NCBI GenBank assembly: GCA_937894585.1
Contig: CALBGO010000126.1
Span: 1 to 7,534 of the forward strand
Origin: an uncultured Eubacterium sp.
GTDB lineage: Bacteria > Bacillota > Clostridia > Peptostreptococcales > Anaerovoracaceae
Reading direction: 5' to 3'
Length of the DNA stretch: 7,534 nt
Position numbers and translations under genes: made by a program. The notes beneath the pieces were generated by a model. That model did not search any database. It was given only the letters and a program-made list of their open reading frames with translations, and had not been told where the DNA came from. Of the stretch, positions 1-5,978 are shown piece by piece (positions within the stretch are counted from its first letter, which is position 1; each line of letters begins with the position of its first letter).

Positions 1-1368
1 GAGCAGGAACATGAAAATCGGTGCAATGTATTTGTAGCACAGATTTACAAAGCCCTGACTTCTGTAGCTGCTGCCCAGTCTGACTTCGTCGGTGATATAG
101 TTCTTTCTGGTCCAGCCCAGCATAATTGCCATCAGCAGACCGCCAAGCGGCATCAGAATTCCTTCTGCGCCCAGGTCAAAGACATCCAGCCAGCATTTGC
201 CCGCATCCGGTCCGAGAACTGCATTCAGCGGGTTCCAGAATCCGGAACTTCCAAGAGCATCGGCGGAAACCAGAGTGGAGCCTGCCAGAGCGAAAGCAGC
301 CATAATCAGTGTTACAAATGTTCTGCTTGGTTTTTTCCCTCTCTTTTCCTGCGCGTCCAGCATAGCGGAGACACCGCCTTCCATCATACCGATGGATGAG
401 GTCAGCGCTGCAAAGAATACCAGTGCATAGAAGAGGAATCCGAAGAACGGACCAAATCCGCCCATGCTGTTGAATACCGTTTGCAGAGATACAAACAGCA
501 GATTCGGGCCGCCACCCGGTTCAAGTCCTGCTGCAAATACTGCAGGCATAACAGCCATGGCAGCCAGAATTGCTACGGAAGTGTCTGCAATCGGAATAAT
601 TACTGCATTCTGTTCCAGGTTGGATCTCTTGTCCAGGTACGATCCGTAGGCGATCAGGCAGCCTGAGCCGATGGAAAGGGAGAAGAACATCTGGCTTCCC
701 GCCTGTGCAAGAACTTTAGCCCAGCCTCCGTTTTTAAACGGTTCCAGAGAAGGCTTGAAAATGAATTCCAGTCCTTCGCCTGCGCCCGGTAGTGTGCAGC
801 TTCTGATTACAACGATCACCAGCATGACGAACAGCGCCGGCATTGCAAATTTGGAGAAGTTTTCGATACCGCCGGAAACACCGCCGAGAACAATCAGCAC
901 CGTAAGCAGAAGGAAGAGTGCGCCGAAGAAAATAGCAGGCGTGCTGCTGATGAATTCTCCGAAGTATGCGCCGGAATCTCCTCTGCCGGTACCCCAGCCT
1001 GCGCCGAATACATCGCCCAGATTGGCAATCATATATTTGATGACATAGCCGCCCATAGTGCAGTAGAAGCAGATGAGCAGGAACGGTACGATGGTTTCAA
1101 AGATACCGCTGCATGTAAATCGTCTATCGGCTATGCGATAAGCTTCAATCGCGCCTTTTTGTGTTTTGCGTCCCAGTGCAATTTCACCGAGAATTAAAGG
1201 ATAACCTACAAAGACTACCATAATCAGATAAATCACCAGGAAAGCGAAACCGCCGCCGGCGCCCATCTTGTAAGGGAAGCCCCACAGGTTGCCCAGACCT
1301 ACAGCAGAACCGATGGACGCCATCAGAAATCCAAAGGTACTGTTGAATTTGCCTTTGTTGTGTTCCAT
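1..1368 (-). CDS. Sodium-dependent transporter, NSS (SNF) family, 3' end cut by window edge
   Basis: Integral membrane symporter that uses the sodium gradient to import amino acids or related amines. The minus frame is open for all 456 codons from the ATG at 1368 to the window edge, with no stop or frameshift. TM1 (about residues 12-36) carries the family hallmark ASIGSAVGLGNLW, with Gly20, Ala22, Val23 and Asn27 falling at the same numbers as the LeuT sodium-site residues. TM6 shows QMFFSLSIGSG (226-236) and TM8 shows FAALTSSIG (319-327), which contains the other sodium-site Thr/Ser. Residue 30 is Gly where LeuT has the gating Arg30. Known members have 11-12 helices and about 440-510 residues; the last visible stretch, KYIAPIFMFLL, resembles a late helix (11), so little is missing. 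The start is fixed by AAGGAGG at 1376-1382 with a 7-base gap. It is transcribed away from the ybaK group, so it is a separate unit. Substrate cannot be read from sequence. Confidence 0.95.
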   Translation of the reverse strand, partial: MEHNKGKFNSTFGFLMASIGSAVGLGNLWGFPYKMGAGGGFAFLVIYLIMVVFVGYPLILGEIALGRKTQKGAIEAYRIADRRFTCSGIFETIVPFLLICFYCTMGGYVIKYMIANLGDVFGAGWGTGRGDSGAYFGEFISSTPAIFFGALFLLLTVLIVLGGVSGGIENFSKFAMPALFVMLVIVVIRSCTLPGAGEGLEFIFKPSLEPFKNGGWAKVLAQAGSQMFFSLSIGSGCLIAYGSYLDKRSNLEQNAVIIPIADTSVAILAAMAVMPAVFAAGLEPGGGPNLLFVSLQTVFNSMGGFGPFFGFLFYALVFFAALTSSIGMMEGGVSAMLDAQEKRGKKPSRTFVTLIMAAFALAGSTLVSADALGSSGFWNPLNAVLGPDAGKCWLDVFDLGAEGILMPLGGLLMAIMLGWTRKNYITDEVRLGSSYRSQGFVNLCYKYIAPIFMFLL

Positions 1369-1414
1369 TGAACAACCTCCTTAGTAAAATAAAGCATAAT
1401 AATTTCTTTTTCCC

Positions 1415-1443
1415 ATTATACGATGTGCATATAAGTATGTCAA
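1415..1443 (-). promoter_or_regulatory. Consensus sigma-A promoter of the NSS transporter gene
   Basis: On the minus strand TTGACA (1438-1443) is followed by exactly 17 bases and TATAAT (1415-1420). Both boxes match the vegetative consensus at 12 of 12 positions with optimal spacing. Transcription would start near 1408, giving a leader of about 40 bases before the ATG at 1368. A promoter this strong normally needs a repressor if expression is conditional, which draws attention to the palindrome just upstream. Confidence 0.85.
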
Positions 1444-1445
1444 TA

Positions 1446-1453
1446 TGTATACA
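1446..1453. promoter_or_regulatory. TGTATACA palindrome abutting the -35 box, possible operator
   Basis: A perfect 8-base palindrome lies 2 bases upstream of the -35 box of the NSS promoter. TGTATACA cores resemble sites of GntR-type regulators, but no such regulator is in the window and the match is short, so the role is inferred. Confidence 0.3.
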
Positions 1454-1463
1454 ATGCATAATG

Positions 1464-1484
1464 GATTTTTTGTAATGAAAAATC
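1464..1484. repeat. AT-rich inverted repeat in the divergent promoter region
   Basis: GATTTTT (1464-1470) and AAAAATC (1478-1484) form a 7-bp inverted repeat with a 7-base loop. It lies about 20 bases upstream of the NSS -35 box, where an AT-rich UP element or a regulator site could sit. It lacks the GC-rich stem of a terminator. The rest of 1485-1567 shows no other structure that I can support. Confidence 0.3.
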
Positions 1485-1567
1485 AAAAGCGGGCAGAAAT
1501 CTTTTTGGAACGGTTAAGCAGAAGTTAATCACGGCAGAAAGAAAAGGGAATTTTTCATAAGACAAGG

Positions 1568-1597
1568 TTGATTTTCGGTCAGGAAATAGAGTAAAAT
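1568..1597 (+). promoter_or_regulatory. Predicted promoter of the ybaK-yitT operon
   Basis: TTGATT (1568-1573), an 18-base spacer and TAAAAT (1592-1597) make a reasonable sigma-A promoter (4 of 6 and 5 of 6 consensus bases). The start site would be near 1604, leaving a leader of about 75 bases before the ATG at 1681. Confidence 0.55.
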
Positions 1598-1616
1598 TAA
1601 AAAGGCAATATATACT

Positions 1617-1629
1617 ATACAGACTGTAT
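1617..1629. promoter_or_regulatory. Perfect 13-base palindrome in the ybaK leader, possible operator
   Basis: ATACAG-A-CTGTAT is a perfect 6+1+6 palindrome. It lies about 13-25 bases after the predicted start site of the ybaK operon, a classic place for a roadblock operator. Its half-site contains TGTAT, also present in the TGTATACA palindrome next to the divergent NSS promoter. The regulator is unknown. Confidence 0.35.
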
Positions 1630-1680
1630 TAAGTTATACACTTTAATATGGGAAAAGCAAAGAGTTTCGGGAGATAAATT

Positions 1681-2163
1681 ATGGCGATTGAAAAAGTACG
1701 AGCGTATTTTCAAACACTGGGGATTGAAGAAAGAATTTTGGAGTTCGATGTTTCCAGCGCAACGGTGGAGCTGGCGGCTGCGGCAGTCGGCGTTTGCGGC
1801 GCGCAGATCTGCAAAACCCTTTCTTTTAAAAGTCCCGAGGGATGTATTCTGATTCAGATGGCGGGAGACGGTAAAGTGGATAACAGGAAATTTAAGGACC
1901 GTTTCGGGTTTAAAGCAAAGATGCTTTCGCCGGAAGAAGTCGAATTTTATACAGGACACACGGTAGGCGGCGTCTGTGCGTTCGCCATTGAAAATCCGGA
2001 TACAAAAGTTTACTGTGATGTGTCCTTAAAAAGGTTTGACTATGTATATCCTGCCTGCGGCAGCGCAAACAGTGCGGTCAAAATGAGTCCTGCGGAGCTT
2101 TTTTCTGTTTCGCGCGCTTTAGAGTGGATTGATATCAGCAAATTGCCGGAAGGAGCAGTTTAA
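1681..2163 (+). CDS. YbaK/EbsC family aminoacyl-tRNA deacylase
   Basis: Cytosolic editing-type protein of 160 residues. The YbaK/ProX family hydrolyses mischarged aminoacyl-tRNA, typically Cys-tRNA(Pro) or Ala-tRNA(Pro), acting in trans to prolyl-tRNA synthetase. One domain fills the whole chain. The conserved catalytic-region lysine is Lys45 in ICKTL, the glycine-rich strip is GHTVGGVCAFA (92-102), and PACGSANSAVKMSP (124-137) matches the family's C-terminal loop. Ala100 stands where relatives usually have Pro (GGVCPF), a small oddity. Length is normal for the family. The ATG at 1681 has GGGAG at 1669-1673, seven bases upstream. The stop codon shares its last base with the next start, so it is translationally coupled to the YitT gene. 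The exact tRNA substrate is not readable from sequence. Confidence 0.9.
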   Translation: MAIEKVRAYFQTLGIEERILEFDVSSATVELAAAAVGVCGAQICKTLSFKSPEGCILIQMAGDGKVDNRKFKDRFGFKAKMLSPEEVEFYTGHTVGGVCAFAIENPDTKVYCDVSLKRFDYVYPACGSANSAVKMSPAELFSVSRALEWIDISKLPEGAV

Positions 2164-3038
2164 TGGGGAGACTGATTCAGAAACAGACAGTGAAAAAGGA
2201 GCTGAAGCGTCTTTTATTCTGCACAGCGGGGGCTTTGCTTTATGCTTTCAATCTGCAGAGTTTTGTCAGAACAGGAGGACTCTTTCCCGGAGGATTTGCG
2301 GGGATTACTCTTTTGATCCAGCAGATTTCCGAGGAATATCTGGGCGTTTCCTTAGCGTATACGCTGGTATATATACCGCTGAACCTGATTCCGATTTATA
2401 TCGGTATCAAATATCTTGGTAAGAGGTTTACTTTTTATTCGATTTATGTCATTGTGCTCAGCAGCTTTATGACGGATATCATCCCTGATGTGACGATTAC
2501 TTACGATGTGCTGCTGATCTGCATTTTCGGCGGAATCTTAAACGGCGTATCGGTGAGCCTAAGCCTTTATGTAGGGGCAAGCGGCGGCGGAACTGATTTT
2601 ATTTCCATCTACTTTTCACAGAAGAGAGGCGTTGATACCTGGAATTATATCTTTCTGGGAAATGTGTGCATTCTTGTGGTTGCGGGGATTTTGTTCGGTT
2701 TTGACAGGGCACTGTATTCTATTATATTCCAGTTCTGCTCTACGCAGGTAATACAGATGTTGTACAAGCGTTACCAGAAGCACACCCTTTTGATTATTAC
2801 GGAGCAGCCCAATGTGATTTACGGCAGGATCAGGGAAATTACCAATCACGATGCGACGCTGTTCAAGGGAGTAGGCTGCTATCAGGGAAAAAACCGCAAT
2901 ATGCTTTATTCGGTAGTGTCCAGTGAAGAAGTGAATAAAGTGCTGGGTGCAATTATGGAGGCAGACCCTCATGCTTTTGTCAATGTTATGAAGACAGAGC
3001 AGATCGGCGGTTGGTTCTACAACAGGCCCAACGATTAA
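2163..3038 (+). CDS. YitT family membrane protein (DUF161 + DUF2179)
   Basis: Predicted polytopic membrane protein of 291 residues, function of the family not firmly known. Residues about 15-200 hold five to six hydrophobic segments of the YitT membrane domain, including the signature glycine run GASGGGTDF (138-146). Residues about 215-285 are the soluble C-terminal DUF2179 domain, with HDATLFKGVGCYQGKNRN (229-246), a regulatory-looking fold in this family. Length is normal. The ATG overlaps the ybaK stop as TAATG; the ribosome binding site AAGGAG (2150-2155) lies inside the end of ybaK with a 7-base gap, so the two genes form one operon with coupled translation. No terminator follows, so transcripts may run on toward xpt. 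Ends in TAA at 3036-3038. Confidence 0.92.
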   Translation: MGRLIQKQTVKKELKRLLFCTAGALLYAFNLQSFVRTGGLFPGGFAGITLLIQQISEEYLGVSLAYTLVYIPLNLIPIYIGIKYLGKRFTFYSIYVIVLSSFMTDIIPDVTITYDVLLICIFGGILNGVSVSLSLYVGASGGGTDFISIYFSQKRGVDTWNYIFLGNVCILVVAGILFGFDRALYSIIFQFCSTQVIQMLYKRYQKHTLLIITEQPNVIYGRIREITNHDATLFKGVGCYQGKNRNMLYSVVSSEEVNKVLGAIMEADPHAFVNVMKTEQIGGWFYNRPND

Positions 3039-3200
3039 ACGGCAGATATAACGAAGCGGCAGCCGCAGGCAAGACAGCGGGCGCGGAAAAAGGGCAGATG
3101 AAGGCAAGGTGACAGAAACGTAAAAAGAGCGGGCGCAGGTAAGCAGAACGCAGGGTACGAAAGCAAAATGCGGAAGACGCAGTGAAAAGCAGCATATATA
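3039..3200 (+). other. T-depleted, repeat-like intergenic tract between the yitT-family gene and xpt
   Basis: Positions 3051-3190 contain only 7 T in 140 bases on the plus strand, with recurring GCGGGCGC, GCAGG and GGCAAG motifs. There is no terminator hairpin with a T run and no purine-riboswitch core ahead of xpt. The tract is open in several frames simply because stops need T. In the yitT frame, 24 sense codons follow the stop before the next TGA at 3111-3113, rich in Ala, Gly and Lys. I do not assign it a function. Confidence 0.5.
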
Positions 3201-3210
3201 ACAGTATAAT
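3182..3210 (+). promoter_or_regulatory. Possible promoter of xpt
   Basis: A perfect TATAAT (3205-3210) stands 17 bases after GTGAAA (3182-3187), a 4-of-6 match to the -35 box. The start site would be near 3217, about 35 bases before the xpt ATG. The weak -35 suggests an activated or modest promoter. Confidence 0.5.
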
Positions 3211-3252
3211 AGAAAGAATTTATACAAAAAACGAAAAAGGAGAGTTGGAAAG

Positions 3253-3833
3253 ATGAATTTTCTGGAAGAGAGAATTGCAGCAGACGGTATTGTAAAGGAA
3301 GGGAATGTTTTGAAGGTGGACAGCTTTTTGAATCACCAGATGGATATCGAGCTGTTTGACCGGATGGGCGCGGAATTCAAGAGAAGATTTGCTGAAAAAG
3401 AGATTAACAAGATTTTGACAATCGAAGCTTCGGGCATCGGGATTGCCTGCATGGCTGCGCGTCATTTCAATGTGCCGGTGGTATTTGCAAAGAAAGCAAA
3501 GAGTATCAATATAGACGGAGAAATGTATACCGCAGAAGTAGAGTCTTTTACTCATAAGACAAAAATCAGGTCATCGTATCCAAAAAGTTTCTCAGTGAAG
3601 GGGATCGTGTTCTGATTATCGACGATTTTCTCGCTAATGGCTGCGCTCTGCAGGGACTGATTCAGATTGTACAGGCGGCAGGCGGACAGGTAGAGGGAAT
3701 CGGTATCGCTGTCGAAAAGGGATTTCAGCCGGGCGGCCGGATTATCAGAAATCTGGGTTATCAGCTGGAGTCTCTTGCGATTGTAGACGCTATGGATCAT
3801 ATAACCGGAGAAATTACATTCAGAGAGCAGTAG
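3253..3833 (+). pseudogene. xpt: Xanthine phosphoribosyltransferase, broken by one -1 frameshift
   Basis: Xpt makes XMP from xanthine and PRPP in cytosolic purine salvage. The first frame runs from ATG 3253 and gives VLKVDSFLNHQMD-type N-terminal sequence (LKVDSFLNHQ about 20-29), then IEASGIGIACMAA. After codon 104 (AAA, 3562-3564) the homology moves to the -1 frame, which carries NQVIVSKKFLSEGDR, the type I PRPP loop VLIIDDFLANG (about 120-130 of the repaired protein), EKGFQPGG and the stop TAG at 3831-3833. The shift lies at a run of five A (3561-3565); six A would restore a 193-residue protein aligning without gaps to Bacillus subtilis Xpt (194). As written, translation stops at 3613-3615 after 120 residues and lacks the PRPP site. 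Ribosome binding site AAGGAG at 3237-3242, 10-base gap. No stop or lost motif elsewhere, so the break is very recent or a sequencing error. Confidence 0.9.
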
Positions 3834-4088
3834 AGCGTGCAGGCGTGCTTTGTCATTTGCAGCAGAACGCATAAGGAATCTTTGTCGTTTGCCGCGGAGA
3901 AGCAAAACAGCCGTACAGCCGGTACAGTACATAACACAGTGCCACATCATATGGCTGTTGTATATGGCTGATACGGTTTTTCGGCAGTTGCCGGGAATTT
4001 GAAAAGAAAACAGTACATAGAGCAAACAATAAAGCCTGTAAATAAAAAGCCAGGGCTAAATTGAAGAAAGTAGGAAAGAACAGAATAT
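3834..4088 (+). other. Intergenic region between xpt and the permease gene, with degenerate repeats
   Basis: No gene is supported in these 255 bases. CTTTGTCATTTGCAGCAGAA (from 3848) recurs imperfectly 32 bases later as CTTTGTCGTTTGCCGCGGAG (from 3880). ACAGCCG occurs twice in tandem (3907-3913 and 3915-3921), and ATATGGCTG occurs twice (3950-3958 and 3963-3971), the two sets being partly complementary (CAGCC/GGCTG). I see no clear terminator with a T run, no riboswitch core and no convincing promoter pair. A usable ribosome binding site for the permease is AGGAAAG at 4072-4078. Confidence 0.5.
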
Positions 4089-5450
4089 ATGAAGAATAAA
4101 ATTACTAATGACAATCGGAATGTTGATATCGGCAATATCTATCAGCTTGACGGCAGGGTGCCTGTTATGCGGGCAATCCCTTTCGGACTGCCCGCATATT
4201 CTTGCCATGTTTGTCGCTAATATTGCGCCGATTATTATTGTGACCGGGGCATGCGGTCTTGCAGGGTCAGAGACGGCGGCGCTGATTCAAAGCGCCATGA
4301 TTATTGCGGGAATCGGAACGATTATCCAGCTTTATCCCGTATGGCGGCTGGGATCGGGACTTCCCATCGTTATGGGTATCAGCTTTACCTTTGTATCGGT
4401 ATTTTGCTTTATCGGACCGACCTACGGCTATCAGGCGATTATCGGTGCAACTTTAATCGGAGGAATTCTGGAAGGATTTTTAGGTATTTTTGCAAAATAC
4501 TGGACGAAAATCATTACGCCGGTGGTTGCGGCAAGTGTTGTAACTTCTATCGGGTTTTCGCTGTTGTCTGTAGGCGCGGCGTCTTTTGGCGGCGGCAGCG
4601 GTGCGGAAGATTTCGGCTCTGCGGAAAATCTGATTTTGGGAACGATTACTTTAATCAGCTGTATTGCTTTTAATATTTTTGCGAAATCTTACTGGAAGCA
4701 GCTGTCGGTGCTGTTCGGTCTGGTTGTGGGTTATGCGGCGGCTGTATGTATGGGTATGGTGGATTTTTCCGGACTTTCCGGAACCGGTATCATTGCTTTG
4801 CCGGAGCTGATGCCGTATAAACCGGTATTTCATCCCGGTGCAATTGTTTCCGTATTTTTGATTTTCCTCGTTTCAGCAACGGAAACCATCGGGGATACCT
4901 CTGCTCTTGCGGCAACCGGGCTGGGAAGAGAAGTAAGGCAGAAGGAAACGGCAGGATCTATTGCCTGCGACGGTTTTGTCAGCGCACTGTCTTCCGTATT
5001 CGGCTGTCTGCCTATTACTTCTTTCAGTCAGAATATCGGTCTTGTGGCTATGACAAAAGTGGTAAACCGTTTTACGATTTTAATGGGCGCGCTGATTATG
5101 ATTCTGGCAGGACTGTTTCCAATTTTCGGCGCATTTTTGTCCACTCTTCCGGAGGCGGTGCTGGGCGCTGTACGATTATGATGTTCGGAACGATCGTAGT
5201 CAGCGGAATCCAGATGGTAAGCCGCTGCGGATATTCTCAGAGAAATGTCAGCATTGTGGCGCTGTCCTTAAGTGTGGGAATCGGCTTTACGCAGGTTCCT
5301 GAAATCTTTTCGATTTTCCCGCAGATTATTCAAAATGTATTTGCGGAAAACTGCGTGGCGGTAGTATTTCTGACTGCGATTATTCTGAATCTGATTCTGC
5401 CGAAAAATATGGAGGCCGCGGGAGAAACGCAGGGCAAGGAAGCTGCGTAA
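4089..5450 (+). pseudogene. NCS2 family xanthine/uracil-type permease, broken by two compensating-sign frameshifts
   Basis: Inner-membrane nucleobase symporter of the NCS2 (nucleobase-ascorbate) family, expected to import xanthine or uracil. The true start is ATG 4089; its frame gives NIYQLDGRVPVMRAIPFGL, the family's N-terminal cytosolic segment, to codon 34 (4188-4190). Four bases (4191-4194) then stand where three are expected and the homology continues in the next frame from CAT 4195 as HILAMFVANIAPIIIV. This frame carries the TM8 ATETIGD element (Glu at 4882-4884) and the signature QNIGLVAMTK (5029-5058). Near 5164-5168 one base is missing (GGCGCT for an expected GGCGGCT) and homology returns to the first frame as CTIMMFG to TAA 5448-5450. 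Repaired length is 453 residues, normal for the family. As written the first frame ends at 4218-4220 after 43 codons. It follows xpt by 255 bases and ends before a strong terminator. An ATG at 4108 opens the long middle frame but gives a non-homologous N-terminus. Confidence 0.9.
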
Positions 5451-5457
5451 AGTTTGA

Positions 5458-5488
5458 AACGGCGAAGATGCGCTTATTGAACGCCGTT
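5458..5488 (+). repeat. GC-rich inverted repeat downstream of the permease gene
   Basis: AACGGCG (5458-5464) and CGCCGTT (5482-5488) form a perfect 7-bp stem with a 17-base loop, right after the permease stop. It has no T run, so it is not a terminator by itself; a 3'-end protecting hairpin ahead of the real terminator is possible. Confidence 0.4.
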
Positions 5489-5521
5489 CATTTGAAGAGA
5501 CTTTGCGGCAGCGGGCGATAT

Positions 5522-5561
5522 GTGTGCATAGGGGTTTAATTCCGTTATGCACACTTTTTTT
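5522..5561 (+). terminator. Rho-independent terminator of the permease transcript
   Basis: GTGTGCATA (5522-5530) pairs perfectly with TATGCACAC (5546-5554), giving a 9-bp stem with a 15-base loop, followed at once by seven T (5555-5561). It lies 71 bases after the permease stop and closes the rightward transcription unit. Confidence 0.85.
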
Positions 5562-5565
5562 ATTT

Positions 5566-5978
5566 AGAGAAGTTTTATTAAATGCACGTCAGCGTGTGGC
5601 GGTACATGTAAATACAGAACTGTTATCTACCTATTGGAATATCGGCAAAATTATTGTAGAACATGAACAATCAAGCAAAGAACGGGCAGACTACGGGAAG
5701 CAAACCTTAAAGCAGCTTTCAAAAGATTTGACAAAAGAGTTTGGAAAAGGATTTTCGGTTTCCAATCTTCAATTTATGCGTCGGTTTTACCAATGCTATC
5801 AAATTCAACAGACGGTGTCTGTTAAATTGTCATGGTCGCATTATTGTGAACTACTCTCTATTTCAGACACAGACAAGAGGAGTTTTTACGAAAAGGAAGC
5901 TGTCAATTCCGGGTGGTCGGTACGCGGCTTTATGTTCGTTGGAACACGGCAGCGAATGGAACAAAAAAACAGATATAT
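5566..5978 (+). pseudogene. DUF1016/YhcG (PDDEXK nuclease-like) gene remnant with internal deletion
   Basis: The frame from about 5566 reads LLNARQRVAVHVNTELLSTY, then WNIGKIIVEHEQ, YGKQTLKQLSKDLTKEFGKG, LQFMRRFYQCY, LSWSHYCELLSI and FYEKEAVNSGWSVR, an almost complete DUF1016 N-terminal domain. Full family members continue with ELKRQ and a linker of roughly 100 residues before a PDDEXK nuclease domain that starts near GFMFVGTQQR. Here GWSVR (Arg codon 5923-5925) is joined in frame to GFMFVGTRQRME, so an internal deletion fused the two parts. Homology then fades at the hairpin from 5979, and the catalytic region is absent. The 5' end is also lost: upstream sequence in frame is the permease terminator, so the TTG at 5503 is not a credible start. 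The frame stays open to TGA 6040-6042. Sampled G+C is 40-42%, against about 47% in the permease, compatible with past acquisition. No promoter or ribosome binding site seen. Confidence 0.8.

Noticed and set aside
197..1048. Several plus-strand reading frames of 60-125 residues
   Set aside because: All are antisense shadows of the intact NSS transporter frame, whose transmembrane and sodium-site motifs are unmistakable.
2616..3227. 203-residue minus-strand reading frame
   Set aside because: It lies mostly antisense to the clear YitT gene and is kept open on its other part by the T-depleted tract; no domain or credible start signal is visible.
3039..3252. Guanine/xanthine riboswitch upstream of xpt
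   Set aside because: The conserved purine-riboswitch core (TATA...ATGG...TCTACC) is absent, and there is no terminator-like hairpin in the leader.
3556..3570. Programmed -1 frameshift in xpt
   Set aside because: There is only a five-A run, no canonical X XXY YYZ heptamer in the correct phase and no clear downstream stimulatory structure, and Xpt is not known to need recoding. Kept only as a remote option.
3848..3900. CRISPR-like spacing of the repeated 20-base unit
   Set aside because: Only two imperfect copies, no further units and no cas genes nearby.
3552..4025. 157-residue minus-strand reading frame opposite xpt and its spacer
   Set aside because: It is antisense to strong Xpt homology, has no recognisable domain and no good ribosome binding site.
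4108..5181. A 357-residue protein starting at ATG 4108 as the real permease
   Set aside because: Its first ~29 residues have no family similarity, whereas the other frame from ATG 4089 gives the expected NCS2 N-terminus; its end also falls out of homology. It is the middle part of a frameshifted gene.
5503..5565. TTG at 5503 as start of the DUF1016-like gene
   Set aside because: The codons from 5503 to 5565 read through the permease terminator hairpin and its T run, have no similarity to the family, and lack a ribosome binding site.
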